Origin: Chitinophaga eiseniae | Lineage (GTDB): Bacteria; Bacteroidota; Bacteroidia; Chitinophagales; Chitinophagaceae | Direction of reading: 5' to 3' | Length of the DNA: 64,000 nucleotides | Assembly: GCF_900167135.1 (NCBI RefSeq) | Contig: NZ_FUWZ01000001.1 | Coordinates: 496,001 to 560,000 of the forward strand | In this document: piece by piece, positions 18,489-27,974 of the stretch | Position numbering within the stretch: the stretch's first letter is position 1 | Layout of the letters: each line of letters begins with the position of its first letter | Program-made: the position numbers and the translations under genes | The notes under the pieces: model-generated | Seen by the model: the letters and a program-made list of their open reading frames with translations, nothing else | The model's database searches: none | What the model was told of the DNA's origin: nothing

Positions 18489-21400
18489 ATGATGTCCAAA
18501 CAGCTTTACGCAACAAGACCTTCTCTTCCGCCGGACAATACGTCCCGGCAGAACAGCAGTCGGACAGCCGGCCGCCGCACGCTGTGGCCATATATGCTGC
18601 TATTGTCTGCCATCCTGTGCCTGCAGGTGCAGGCCCGCACGCTGGGGCAGTCCGTCACCCTGTCGGGTAAAAATCTCTCTTTTAAAGAGATCTTCCACGT
18701 GCTGGAAAAACAAACCGGCTATGTCGTGTTCTACAACACCGCCATGTTAAGCAACACAAAACCGGTAACCATCACTGTGAAAAACATGCATATCACAGAA
18801 TTCCTGCGTACCGTGATGGCCGACCAGCCGATCGATTTCGAGATCAGCGCCAAAACCATTACCATTAAAGAGAAAGCGAAGCCCGCTGCAACAGCGGCGC
18901 CGGTGCTGCCCGATAAGGAACTGGCCCAAGACCCGCCGGTGAAGGGAAAGGTGCTGGACAACGAAGGGAATCCCCTTCCCGGCGCTACCGTGGCTGTTGC
19001 CGGGAGTACTCATGGTGTGCAGACCAACGAGAAAGGAGAATTCAGCATTGCGGCAGGGAAAAACGCCACGCTGCTGATCACTTACATCGGTTTCGAAAGG
19101 AAGGTGGTAGCGCTGGCCCACGAACAACAACCGCTGACCATACAACTGACGCTGGCAAAAAAAGACATCAATGAAGTGGTGGTGATCGGCTACGGCGCGG
19201 TCGCAAAAAAAGACCTCACCGGCGCTGTTTCTATCGTACGTCCCGCAGATATTGAAGGCATCCCCGCTACCCGCGTGGACCAGATGCTGCAAGGCCGTAT
19301 TGCCGGCGCAGAAATCGTTTCCACCGACGGAGAACCCGGCGCCGCTACCTCTGTGCGCATCCGCGGTACCCGCTCTATCACCGCCAGCAACGAACCACTG
19401 TATATTGTGGACGGCCTGATGGACGGTATCTCCAGCCTCAATGAACTGAACCCTTCCGATATCGCGTCCATCAACGTGCTGAAAGACGCGTCTTCTACCG
19501 CCATCTACGGCTCCCGTGGCAGCAACGGCGTGATCATCATCACTACCAAATCCGGTGCTAACAGGTCAGGCAAAACAAATTTTACTTTCCGCTCCGACCT
19601 CGGCAGCTCTGTATTGCCCCGTTACCTGGACCTCATGAATGCCACAGAGTTTGCCCAGCTGCAAAACGACCGGTTTTATTTCAGTAACTCCGCCAACCCG
19701 GCAAAGCCGCTGGAAGAGTATCCTTACCCCAACCCGTTGTCATTGGGAGAAGGCACCAACTGGACAGAAGAGATCACCCGCACGGCGCCATACCAGAACT
19801 ATACGCTGTCTGCCAACGGCGGAGACAAAGCCACACAGTATTATTTCTCCGCCAACTATAACAACAACCAGGGCATCATCAAAAACAGCGGCCTGCAACG
19901 TTACCAGGTACGTCTCAATCTTGACAGGACCATCAGCCGTTATGTAAAAGCAGGCGTACGCTTCAACTACTCGCAGATTGCCCGCAAACTCAACAACGCC
20001 GACGTAGGTACGAGCACGTTATGGTACCGCTCTACCATCTTCCTGTCGCCCACCATGCCGGCATATAAGCCGGACGGCAGCTTCAACGACTGGAACACCC
20101 AGTGGTACAGCGGTACCCTCTTCGATTCACCGCTGGCCAATGTGGAGCTCAAACAGAACAATGCGCTGGAAAAAAGCCTGAGCGCTATGGGATATATCGA
20201 AATTACCCCGGTGAAAAATATCCTGATCAGGTCCACCGTTTCATATACCGATTACAGTAAGAATGACAACCAGTTTATTCCTTCCACCATGCCGTCCCGC
20301 GCAAACGCCAACACCGGCGCTTATGCATATAAACGCAGCTACTACGATAATAACATCCTCAACGAGAATACCATTACCTATAAAAACAGCTGGAACAAAA
20401 AGCACAACTTCAATGCGATGTATGGTTTTACTGTACAGAAGAAAAAGTTCAATAACATGACCGCCAGCGGTAATGGCTATTTTATCGATGACGTGGGCAC
20501 GAACGATATGGGCGCACTGCCTTCCAAAGAAACGATCAACATTGGCTCCTCGCTGGAAAACCTGGGCCGTATGTCTCACCTGGCACGTATCAACTACAAC
20601 TATCGCAACAGGTATTACTTAACGGCTACCGGCCGTGCGGACGGTGCTTCCAACTTCTCGCAAAAAAATAAATGGGCATACTTCCCGTCTGCCGCCGTGA
20701 AATGGAATATCGCCAACGAGCCGTTCATGCGCCGTTTCCGGGACATCAGCGAGTTGTCTGTGAGGCTGAGCGCCGGTACCTCCGGTAACGATGCGATCTC
20801 CCGTTACCAGTCGCTCTCCCGCCTTAATTCCACTTCTTCCGGTTACCTGTTGGGTGGTATACAACCGGTAGCTTACTACCCGGCGCGCATCGAAAACGAA
20901 GGACTTACCTGGGAAAAGACCACGTCTTATAACGCCGGGCTGGACCTGTCATTCCTCAACAAACGGGTGGACATCTCCCTGGAAGTATATAAAAGCAACA
21001 CCTCTGACCTCTTGCTGACTGTGCAGCTGCCTACGCATACCGGTTTCGGTTCCAGGCTGGCCAATATCGGAAAAACGTCTAACAAAGGCATTGAATTGAC
21101 GGTCAACACAGAAAATATCCGCCGGAAAAATTTCTCCTGGTCTACCACTTTTACCATCGCTCATAACAGGCAGCTGGTAGAAGACATCGGCGGGCTGGAC
21201 AGGGTATCCGTGTATGACAACCCTTACGGTGCCCAGTATATGATGTATGGTTACGTAAAAGGACAACCGCTGAATGCCTTGTGGGGCATGGAGTACGCCG
21301 GGGTGTGGAAAAGCCAGGCAGAAATAGAACAGAATAAAAAAGACAGGCAATACGCTTCGTCAGCAGTCAGCTATTATTCACCCGGCCGGCAGCGTTACAT

Positions 21401-21953
21401 CGATCAGAACCACGACGGTATCCTCGATAACAACGATCTGGTGTACCTCGGGAACGCCGATCCTGACTTCTATGGCGGTATTCAGAATACGATCAGGTTC
21501 AAAAAGCTGATGGTCTCTTTTTATTTCAACTACAGTGTAGGCGGGCAGATTTATAATCCTACGGAATTGTTCATGGGCACAGGCACCTACCTGAGTAACC
21601 AGTACCGATATATGGTCAATGCGTGGCACCCCGTACGGAATCCCAATTCCGACTATCCGCGCGCTGATTCCAAAGATGACATTCCCAACGACCGGTTCGT
21701 GCATTCCGCTACTTTCCTGCGGTTCAAAAATTTCTCCATTGCCTATCCTTTTGATCTGAGCAGGATCACGCGTAAGCGGCTGCAGTCTGTCTCCCTCTCG
21801 CTGGGAGGCAACAACCTCGTGCTGTGGAAGCACTACAACGGCTATGATCCTGAAGTGTCCACACAGAGCGGTGGTTCTACCATGCGCCGCATGGACAACG
21901 GCGCGTATCCATCCAGCCGTACCATCACCTTCGGTGCAGAATTAAAATTTTAA
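18489..21953 (+). CDS. SusC/RagA-family TonB-dependent transporter with STN signalling domain
   Basis: Outer-membrane transporter, 1154 aa. A long, basic N-terminus precedes the hydrophobic leader (about 33-55, LWPYMLLLSAILCLQVQA). Then STN (about 57-125, FKEIFHVLEKQTGYVVFYN), the carboxypeptidase-regulatory-like domain (about 152-235, VKGKVLDNEGNPLPGATVAV), the plug (VVVIGYGAVAKKDLTGAV, YGSRGSNGVIIITTKSG) and the barrel ending ITFGAELKF. The following genes encode SusD, an exported EEP-fold phosphodiesterase/nuclease and a DUF5689 lipoprotein, which suggests a nucleic-acid or phosphodiester substrate. Confidence 0.96.
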   Translation: MMSKQLYATRPSLPPDNTSRQNSSRTAGRRTLWPYMLLLSAILCLQVQARTLGQSVTLSGKNLSFKEIFHVLEKQTGYVVFYNTAMLSNTKPVTITVKNMHITEFLRTVMADQPIDFEISAKTITIKEKAKPAATAAPVLPDKELAQDPPVKGKVLDNEGNPLPGATVAVAGSTHGVQTNEKGEFSIAAGKNATLLITYIGFERKVVALAHEQQPLTIQLTLAKKDINEVVVIGYGAVAKKDLTGAVSIVRPADIEGIPATRVDQMLQGRIAGAEIVSTDGEPGAATSVRIRGTRSITASNEPLYIVDGLMDGISSLNELNPSDIASINVLKDASSTAIYGSRGSNGVIIITTKSGANRSGKTNFTFRSDLGSSVLPRYLDLMNATEFAQLQNDRFYFSNSANPAKPLEEYPYPNPLSLGEGTNWTEEITRTAPYQNYTLSANGGDKATQYYFSANYNNNQGIIKNSGLQRYQVRLNLDRTISRYVKAGVRFNYSQIARKLNNADVGTSTLWYRSTIFLSPTMPAYKPDGSFNDWNTQWYSGTLFDSPLANVELKQNNALEKSLSAMGYIEITPVKNILIRSTVSYTDYSKNDNQFIPSTMPSRANANTGAYAYKRSYYDNNILNENTITYKNSWNKKHNFNAMYGFTVQKKKFNNMTASGNGYFIDDVGTNDMGALPSKETINIGSSLENLGRMSHLARINYNYRNRYYLTATGRADGASNFSQKNKWAYFPSAAVKWNIANEPFMRRFRDISELSVRLSAGTSGNDAISRYQSLSRLNSTSSGYLLGGIQPVAYYPARIENEGLTWEKTTSYNAGLDLSFLNKRVDISLEVYKSNTSDLLLTVQLPTHTGFGSRLANIGKTSNKGIELTVNTENIRRKNFSWSTTFTIAHNRQLVEDIGGLDRVSVYDNPYGAQYMMYGYVKGQPLNALWGMEYAGVWKSQAEIEQNKKDRQYASSAVSYYSPGRQRYIDQNHDGILDNNDLVYLGNADPDFYGGIQNTIRFKKLMVSFYFNYSVGGQIYNPTELFMGTGTYLSNQYRYMVNAWHPVRNPNSDYPRADSKDDIPNDRFVHSATFLRFKNFSIAYPFDLSRITRKRLQSVSLSLGGNNLVLWKHYNGYDPEVSTQSGGSTMRRMDNGAYPSSRTITFGAELKF

Positions 21954-21963
21954 AGTATTGGGT

Positions 21964-23472
21964 ATGAAAAGAAAATTGAATTATATCGTTGCCTTGCTGT
22001 TGTTGGCTGGCGCTGCCGGGTGGACCGGCTGTAGCAAGCTGCTGGAAGAAGAGCCGAGCAGTTTCGTGAGCCCGGGAGATTTTTTCAGGAATGAAAACCA
22101 GTGTATCGCTGCACTGAACGGCTGTTATATGCCGCTCAACAGTATCTATATTTCTGATCTGATCATTCCGCTGGAAGGGTCTACCGACCTGGCTTTTCTT
22201 AACTCCTCGCAGCTGGATGCCAAATTCGAAATATCCCCTGCCAATCCGGGTATGGGAGACAATATCTGGACTGCCTGTTATAAGGGTGTGATGTATTGCA
22301 ACGCCGCTATAGAAGGCATTGAAAATGCCACCATTGCGGCCGACAGGAAACCGTCGCTGAAAGCAGAAGCCGTGGTGCTAAGGGCGTTGTATTACTATAT
22401 CCTTACCAGCACTTTCAATGATGTACCTTTTTATACACAGAACGTTAACAGCCTGACCGCCCTCAACGAGGTGATGAAGCTGGGCAGAATGAGTGCTGTG
22501 GAAACAAGGGACAAGCTGATAAAGGAGTTGCAGGAATATGCCCCTAAACTGCCGCAGGTGCGTACCTCCGAAGTGCCGCAGAACCGCATTTCCGCTGCCA
22601 TGGCATATATGCTGATCGGTAAGATGGCCTTGTGGAACAAACAATATCCCGTATGCGTGGAAGCCATGGAAGCGATCAGAAAGGTGTATGGCCAGCTGGC
22701 GCAGTATCCGTTGGAGGACACCTGGTTCCGCAATAAGAACACGGCCGAATCTATTTTTGAAGTGCAATATACCTGGTCAGCCACCGGTCTGAAAAAGACT
22801 ACTAACGTAGCAGCATTCTTCACACCCACCAAAGCTTCCGGTACCAGCACCTATGATGGGGTGAACATTCCGGAGCTGGGAGCCAAAGCCAATCCTTTTA
22901 ACTCCGTGACGCCGACGGAGTATTTCATGAAGCTTTATGACTATGCCGATCCGCGCCGGGAGATGATCCTGGCTTATAGCTACAACGGCGCTTATTTCAA
23001 GCGCCCCATGCAGAACAACGGTACCGGTAAAGCCTGGATGGGGCCTAAGTTCTGGTGCCCTGCCATGGATAACATCGCCGATGGAAACAACCAGAAAGTG
23101 TTCCGTTATGCTGATGCACTGCTGATGCTGGCGGAAGCCGCCAACGAAACCGGCGACGCAGGTCTCGCACTCCAATGCCTCAACGAAGTAAAAGGCCGTG
23201 CTTATGATGCGCTGAAGCTACCGGCTTATCCCGGTAAGACGGAGTTCTTCGAAGAAGTGAAAAAAGAGCGTGCCCGCGAACTGATGGGGGAATACGGCCG
23301 TAAATGGGACCTCGTGAGATGGGGCGTCTTCTTCCGCGCTGTCGGTGAAACAGCCGGTGCGGAATATGAGGTCATCAAAAACAACCTGCGGCCTTATCAT
23401 GAATATTATCCGATACCGGACAAGGAAGTAGTACGTTCCGGTGGTATTCTTACTAATCCAGCTTATAAATAA
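21964..23472 (+). CDS. SusD/RagB-family nutrient-binding lipoprotein
   Basis: SusD-type lipoprotein, 502 aa from the ATG at 21964; a TTG two codons earlier is less likely. Lipobox GWTGC with Cys23. Family signature AEAVVLRALYYYILTSTFNDVPFYT, and the C-terminal EVKKERARELMGEYGRKWDLVRWG and YYPIPDKEV. It starts 10 bp after the susC stop. Confidence 0.96.
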   Translation: MKRKLNYIVALLLLAGAAGWTGCSKLLEEEPSSFVSPGDFFRNENQCIAALNGCYMPLNSIYISDLIIPLEGSTDLAFLNSSQLDAKFEISPANPGMGDNIWTACYKGVMYCNAAIEGIENATIAADRKPSLKAEAVVLRALYYYILTSTFNDVPFYTQNVNSLTALNEVMKLGRMSAVETRDKLIKELQEYAPKLPQVRTSEVPQNRISAAMAYMLIGKMALWNKQYPVCVEAMEAIRKVYGQLAQYPLEDTWFRNKNTAESIFEVQYTWSATGLKKTTNVAAFFTPTKASGTSTYDGVNIPELGAKANPFNSVTPTEYFMKLYDYADPRREMILAYSYNGAYFKRPMQNNGTGKAWMGPKFWCPAMDNIADGNNQKVFRYADALLMLAEAANETGDAGLALQCLNEVKGRAYDALKLPAYPGKTEFFEEVKKERARELMGEYGRKWDLVRWGVFFRAVGETAGAEYEVIKNNLRPYHEYYPIPDKEVVRSGGILTNPAYK

Positions 23473-23478
23473 TTTATC

Positions 23479-24318
23479 ATGAATCGTATTTTAATATCGT
23501 TGTTTTTCTGTCTGTATATCGCCGATGCGCAGGCACAGGCCCCGCTTCGTGTGTTGAGCTACAACATACTGGAGGGGATGGTGACCGACACCACCAAGGG
23601 AAAGGAAGTGTTTGTACAATGGGTGAAACAATTCAACCCGGATATGGTGGCTTTGCAGGAGTGTAATAAATTCACCCAGAAAACACTGGAGGAACTGGCT
23701 GCCACCTGGGGTCATCCCTATGCCGTGATCGTAAAAGAGAACGGTTATCCTACCGGGCTTACTTCCCGGTATCCCATCACCAATATCCAAAAGGTAACGG
23801 AGAACATGACCCATGGCTTTATTATGGCCAATGTGCTGGATTATAATATTGTGGTGTTACATCTTAATCCGCATAAGTTCCGCAAGCGCCGGGAGGAGAT
23901 CGCCAATATCCTGGCCAACATCGCACAAAAGAAAGATAAGCATGGTTGGGTACTAATGGGGGATTTTAACTCCAACACCCCGTTGGACATGGCCCGCCTG
24001 GACACCAATAGGATCAAGGCAGCCCATCTCAATGCTGTGAAGAAAAATCCGAAAATTGAAAATCTGGAGGATGGCAGCATTGATTTCAAGGTGCAGCAAC
24101 ACCTGCTGGATGCGGGTTTTGTAGACGCCCTTTATGCATATGACCGGGCGGAACGTGCTACCGGCGGCAAGGATACTATCCGCAGTAAATCCCGCATAGA
24201 TTATATCTATCTCAGTAAAGATCTGGCGAAGAAAGTAAAGACCTGTCATTTTATTTATGATGATTTCACGGCCAAATACTCCGACCACCGGCCTGTTTAC
24301 ATGGAACTGAAAAAATAA
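23479..24318 (+). CDS. Exported endonuclease/exonuclease/phosphatase-family hydrolase
   Basis: EEP-fold (DNase I/sphingomyelinase superfamily) enzyme, 279 aa, with a signal peptide of about 20 residues (ADAQAQ). The catalytic set is complete by eye: Asn29 (SYN), Glu61 (LQE), His128 (VLHLN), Asp162 and Asn164 (GDFN), Asp241 (RIDYI) and the SDHRP motif with Asp269-His270. The enzyme should cut a phosphodiester or phosphomonoester in the periplasm or at the surface. DNA/RNA, phospholipid head groups and inositol phosphates all fit the fold. It starts 6 bp after susD and its stop overlaps the next start (TAATG), so it belongs to the locus. Confidence 0.92.
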   Translation: MNRILISLFFCLYIADAQAQAPLRVLSYNILEGMVTDTTKGKEVFVQWVKQFNPDMVALQECNKFTQKTLEELAATWGHPYAVIVKENGYPTGLTSRYPITNIQKVTENMTHGFIMANVLDYNIVVLHLNPHKFRKRREEIANILANIAQKKDKHGWVLMGDFNSNTPLDMARLDTNRIKAAHLNAVKKNPKIENLEDGSIDFKVQQHLLDAGFVDALYAYDRAERATGGKDTIRSKSRIDYIYLSKDLAKKVKTCHFIYDDFTAKYSDHRPVYMELKK

Positions 24319-26375
24319 TGGCTGCTATGAAAAAATATTTATTCGACTATTATATGTTCATCGCAGCAGCTATCTTATTGATGGCGGCGGCTTGCCGTAA
24401 AACGGAAGACTACCGCTTCAGTACACCGCTGGCGATCGATGCCCGTATCATCCGGCTGGGTGCTGCGGCAGATACCACCCGCTTCATCGTGTATGCCGAT
24501 GGCGACTGGAACCTGGAGCTGGCAGCCGAAACGCCGTGGCTGCAGTTACAGACTACCAGCGGTCACGGTAAGAGCGATGCGCTCGTGGAAGTAACGGATA
24601 ACAGCGGGCAGCTACCCCGTGCTGCCAAACTGGTGGTGAAAGGCGGTGGTAAATCTGACACCATCGTGCTACAACAAAAAGGGCTTACCCCTGCGCTGGC
24701 CATCATGGACGAAACGGCGCAGACTATCTCGAACGGAGGTACCTATAAGTCGGTGATCAATACCAACGTACCGCTGGACCTGATGACGGTGGGTTACGGC
24801 TACGACGCTACGGGAGCCGTCAACTGGTTGTCGGGCCTTCTGGTAAAAGATGGTTACCTGTTCTTTAAAGTAGATACCAACCAGCTGCCTGTTGCACGGA
24901 CGGTGATGCTGCGCCTCAGCTACCTCGATGCGCTGGGCACTACCACCAAAGACAGCATTGTTATTAAACAGCAGCCGGGCATGAGCTATGAAGGGGCCGT
25001 GCAGAAGGACTTTGCCTATGTAAAACAAGCGTTGGCCAATGGTGTTGTCAGCGAAAATATTTTTGTGGAAGGTATTGTGATCAGTGACAAAGGGCATCCC
25101 AATATGGCGCAAAACCTCAATAAATCCACCGATAAGCACAGTCTCGACAAAACAGAAAACAGTATAGCCGTGTACGTACAAAGCCCGGATGGTACCAGTG
25201 GCCTGTATTTCAAAACGAAGACGCCGGGAGATAATATCTTCAACTTCAACGACCGGGTGAAGATATGGCTGAAAGGCGTCACCGTACAGCAACTGCAGAA
25301 TCCGTCCCGCACGGTTGTTTCCGGTGTTGATGTACTGCATATTATGAAGAAAGATGCCGGTACCGGCGTGTTGCAACCGAGGGAAAAGTATATGTCCGCT
25401 TTAACCGACAATGATCTCTATACCTATGTGAAGCTGAAAGACGTAGAGATTTCCGTTCCCAGCGGGGCCTTTACCAATATCAACGAAGGCTATGCAGCGC
25501 GTATGGATTGTTATCCGATGAACATCCGGGATATACAGGGCAGCAGCATGTATATGCTCACCAACCTGGACGTGCTGTACCGCCGCGATGGCAGAAAGGT
25601 GCCGCAGGGCTCCGGGGCTGTTGCCGGTATCGTGGTGCATGAAACGTACGACCGTTACGGTGGTAACATCGGAAAGTATGCTATCCGCCATCTGAAGCGG
25701 GAGGATATTGCGCTCAACGAAGACCGGACCAATGGTTTTTCGCATGTGCTGGTGGAGTGGAGCCGGTTTAAAACGGAATATGCCGCCACGCCTACCGAAA
25801 CACAGCACCCATTGACGCCGGATGTTGGCAGCGGCCGTATTTACCAGAGCGGCAAAAAATATCTCGACTATACCAGCAGCGGCATTACGCCTACTACGGA
25901 TTACAATGGCCTGCTGCAGGAGCCTACCACCAACAAAGGGGCTGTGAGCAATGGAGGCTGGGGCTGTAAAGGCTGGTGGAACGCTGCTACCAATACCGGT
26001 GAGTCCTGGGTGATAGAAGTATCCACGAAAGGCGTCAGTTCCCCGCTGTCTGTGCAGGTGGAAGGGAACAGCGACATCGGTGGGCCGCGTAACTTTGTGG
26101 CTGAATGGTCAGTGGACAACGCTGCCTGGAACAGTCTTGGTAACTTTACTTTCCAGGACGTGGCCAACTGGTCCAATACTTTGCTGACGCAGGTAGCGGG
26201 GCAGAAGGTGCTGAATTTCCAGCTGCCGCAGGCGGCTTCCGGTCAGGATAAGCTGTACATCCGGTTACGGGTGGCCAATAAAACGGCCGGTACTACGAAC
26301 AGCGCTACAGGCGGGTCGATAACAGCAACGGCTACCTGCCGGTTGTCGCATGTGTCGGTGAAGTATAACAAGTAA
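24318..26375 (+). CDS. Surface lipoprotein with BACON-like and DUF5689 domains
   Basis: Lipoprotein, 685 aa. The start at 24318 overlaps the previous stop (TAATG); the ATG at 24327 (MKKYLFDYYMF) is an equally good start. The lipobox is AAAC (Cys26 from 24318). N-terminal beta-rich repeats at about 45-235 contain BACON-like segments (DGDWNLELAAETPWLQL, TIVLQQKG). A DUF5689-type region at about 235-470 has an OB-fold look (NIFVEGIVISD, NFNDRVKIWLKGV). A C-terminal carbohydrate-binding-like beta domain follows (SWVIEVSTKG, KLYIRLRVANK). OB-fold modules accompany extracellular EEP nucleases, which supports nucleic-acid binding; this is inference. It ends the third locus. Confidence 0.82.
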   Translation: MAAMKKYLFDYYMFIAAAILLMAAACRKTEDYRFSTPLAIDARIIRLGAAADTTRFIVYADGDWNLELAAETPWLQLQTTSGHGKSDALVEVTDNSGQLPRAAKLVVKGGGKSDTIVLQQKGLTPALAIMDETAQTISNGGTYKSVINTNVPLDLMTVGYGYDATGAVNWLSGLLVKDGYLFFKVDTNQLPVARTVMLRLSYLDALGTTTKDSIVIKQQPGMSYEGAVQKDFAYVKQALANGVVSENIFVEGIVISDKGHPNMAQNLNKSTDKHSLDKTENSIAVYVQSPDGTSGLYFKTKTPGDNIFNFNDRVKIWLKGVTVQQLQNPSRTVVSGVDVLHIMKKDAGTGVLQPREKYMSALTDNDLYTYVKLKDVEISVPSGAFTNINEGYAARMDCYPMNIRDIQGSSMYMLTNLDVLYRRDGRKVPQGSGAVAGIVVHETYDRYGGNIGKYAIRHLKREDIALNEDRTNGFSHVLVEWSRFKTEYAATPTETQHPLTPDVGSGRIYQSGKKYLDYTSSGITPTTDYNGLLQEPTTNKGAVSNGGWGCKGWWNAATNTGESWVIEVSTKGVSSPLSVQVEGNSDIGGPRNFVAEWSVDNAAWNSLGNFTFQDVANWSNTLLTQVAGQKVLNFQLPQAASGQDKLYIRLRVANKTAGTTNSATGGSITATATCRLSHVSVKYNK

Positions 26376-26395
26376 GATTTTATTATCTGCCTATC

Positions 26396-26430
26396 AAGGA
26401 GACTACGGGAAAAGTAGTCTCCTTTTTTTA
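26396..26430 (+). terminator. Intrinsic terminator of the third locus
   Basis: A perfect 11-bp stem (AAGGAGACTAC with GTAGTCTCCTT, 26396-26406 and 26414-26424), 7-nt loop, then TTTTTATTT. It lies 21 bp after the DUF5689 lipoprotein stop. Confidence 0.9.
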
Positions 26431-26484
26431 TTTATCTGACGGTAACTTTATATCTTTAGATGGTTAGCCTAATCGTAAAATAAT

Positions 26485-26670
26485 ATGCCCAAAAATAAAC
26501 TGGACACATTCAAAAACTACCTCGGATACGACGGGAATAAAGTCAATGAAGCAAAAGCATTGGCGGTATTGGAAGAAATAGGTGTAGGCGCCGTGAATGA
26601 CGGCGCTTTCCTGAAGGGGACGGACTTCGCGGCAGCATATAATGAAAGAAGAACTGAAAATAACGCATAA
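26485..26670 (+). CDS. Small protein of unknown function (61 aa)
   Basis: I do not recognise a family. The protein is soluble with mixed charge, has no signal peptide, and the middle (EAKALAVLEEIGVGAVNDG) could be helical. A possible promoter (TATCTTTA, 26451-26458) lies just upstream, and the gene follows a strong terminator, so independent transcription is plausible. It opens a group of small genes with more A/T than the surrounding loci. Confidence 0.5.
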   Translation: MPKNKLDTFKNYLGYDGNKVNEAKALAVLEEIGVGAVNDGAFLKGTDFAAAYNERRTENNA

Positions 26671-26704
26671 ACTTTATAGGAGACTTTTATAATTATTACA
26701 TTCA

Positions 26705-27091
26705 ATGAAAAGATATAGAACCCTATACCTGATTATCGCTTGCCTGCTTACAGCATGCCTGGACCCGTTTTTGCAAGATGAGAAAAAGATAACAGGCAAT
26801 TTATACCTTTTGAAAAATGAAAATCATGATATATCAGTTGGTGTAGGAGGTGATGGTAGTAATTATCAGCTATTAACCGATGGACAGGTAGTAGAAGTCT
26901 TCGTTGCGGATACCAATTTGTATGTAAAAGAGATCGTTAACTGGAACGCTATCGATACGGTATACAATTCCATGTCAATGACGAATGACAGAGAAAATGT
27001 AACGTGTGACAGGTATACTTATGATTCGGTGAAGAACCTGGTGGTTCTGCGTAAAGGTATTATCATATCGGGATGGCACGTTCCTAAATAA
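26705..27091 (+). CDS. Small lipoprotein of unknown function (128 aa)
   Basis: Signal sequence with lipobox LLTAC, Cys18, then a short mature domain predicted to be mostly beta (GNLYLLKNENHDISVGVGGD, VVEVFVADTNLYVKEIVNW). No known domain was recognised. It lies 34 bp after the 61-aa gene and 11 bp before the CPCC gene. Base composition is visibly A/T-richer than the SusCD loci. Confidence 0.7.
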   Translation: MKRYRTLYLIIACLLTACLDPFLQDEKKITGNLYLLKNENHDISVGVGGDGSNYQLLTDGQVVEVFVADTNLYVKEIVNWNAIDTVYNSMSMTNDRENVTCDRYTYDSVKNLVVLRKGIIISGWHVPK

Positions 27092-27102
27092 AAAAATAAT
27101 AT

Positions 27103-27639
27103 ATGCTAGCTTCGAGAGATGAAGCAGTTGCCTTTGCTTCCTTTTTGAAAATCACATTGCTGTCGGAAGAGGAGAGACAAAAGGAGTTGTACAACGCAAA
27201 ATGCGAACACGAGATAGCCGATGAAACAGTAATGATAGATGAAGTACAGCTATTACAACAATATATCCAGGCAAAGTTTGTTCGATATACAAACACATAT
27301 ATCGAGACATTCTTCCATGCGAAATTTGGTTTGCATATAAAGATTACAGGTGCTGGACCAGTGTTACATGCTTGTCGCTGTTGTAACTATAAAACGTTGG
27401 CGGAAGTGTGCGCGTATGATATCTGCCCGGTTTGTTTTTGGGAAGACGACGGTACATCGGAAACATATAAATATAGTTCGCCCAATAGGATGACATTATC
27501 GGAAGCAAGGGCAAACTTTAAAAGGTATGGAGTCGTGGAGGAGCGGTTCGTGGCTATCGTTGATCCAGAGAGGATGATGCAATATTCTCCAGGCACTGGA
27601 GATGATCAACCGGGTATATTCCCTACCTTCGCGCCATGA
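27103..27639 (+). CDS. CPCC cysteine-rich domain protein
   Basis: 178 aa. The C-terminal ~80 residues match the CPCC (cysteine-rich) family: a first cysteine cluster CRCCNYKTL (normally CPCC, here with Arg), then YDICPVCFWEDDG, and the downstream SPNRMTLSEARANFKRYG. The two clusters probably bind zinc. The N-terminal ~90 residues are helical and not recognised; family members are often shorter. CPCC genes are frequent in toxin-immunity islands, but no toxin is seen here. Its stop overlaps the next start (ATGA), so the two are translationally coupled. Confidence 0.82.
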   Translation: MLASRDEAVAFASFLKITLLSEEERQKELYNAKCEHEIADETVMIDEVQLLQQYIQAKFVRYTNTYIETFFHAKFGLHIKITGAGPVLHACRCCNYKTLAEVCAYDICPVCFWEDDGTSETYKYSSPNRMTLSEARANFKRYGVVEERFVAIVDPERMMQYSPGTGDDQPGIFPTFAP

Positions 27640-27971
27640 ACGAAGAACAACTGATCTCCTGGGTGAGAAAATGTATGCAGCCTATTGGCCCTATCAGCAC
27701 GCGGCCGGTTATGCAGGGGCAGGCTATCTATCTGGAAGGTGTTCTCTTCGCTTATGCGGCGGGAGAGCAGCTTTGGTTCCGGACTGATGATGAAAGCGAC
27801 CTGGTATGGGATGCTGCTGGCAGCGAATGGTTGCGTGGCACGAAGAAAGATGGTTCCGCTACGTATGAACCATACCGCAGCGCACCGGAATCGGCCTATA
27901 CGGATGAGAAGGAGATGCGTAAATGGGCCAAGCAGGGTATGGCCGCCGGACGACGGGGAAAGAAAAATTAA
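27636..27971 (+). CDS. TfoX N-terminal-domain protein
   Basis: 111 aa, one TfoX/Sxy N-terminal domain: MQGQAIYLEGVLFAYAAGEQLWFRTDD in the core and the family tail with an aromatic/basic helix (KEMRKWAKQGMAAGRRGKK). The TfoX C-terminal domain is missing, as in many Bacteroidota homologues, so a role in competence is not implied. The start overlaps the CPCC gene stop by 4 bp, and the stop lies 3 bp from the convergent Lrp/AsnC gene. Confidence 0.8.
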   Translation: MNEEQLISWVRKCMQPIGPISTRPVMQGQAIYLEGVLFAYAAGEQLWFRTDDESDLVWDAAGSEWLRGTKKDGSATYEPYRSAPESAYTDEKEMRKWAKQGMAAGRRGKKN

Positions 27972-27974
27972 CCA

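Noticed and set aside
26485..27971. Toxin-immunity cassette
   Set aside because: The CPCC gene is suggestive, but no toxin, Rhs or secretion-linked nuclease gene is present, so only an islet of uncertain role is claimed.
27636..27971. Natural competence regulator
   Set aside because: Only the TfoX N-terminal domain is present and no competence genes are nearby.
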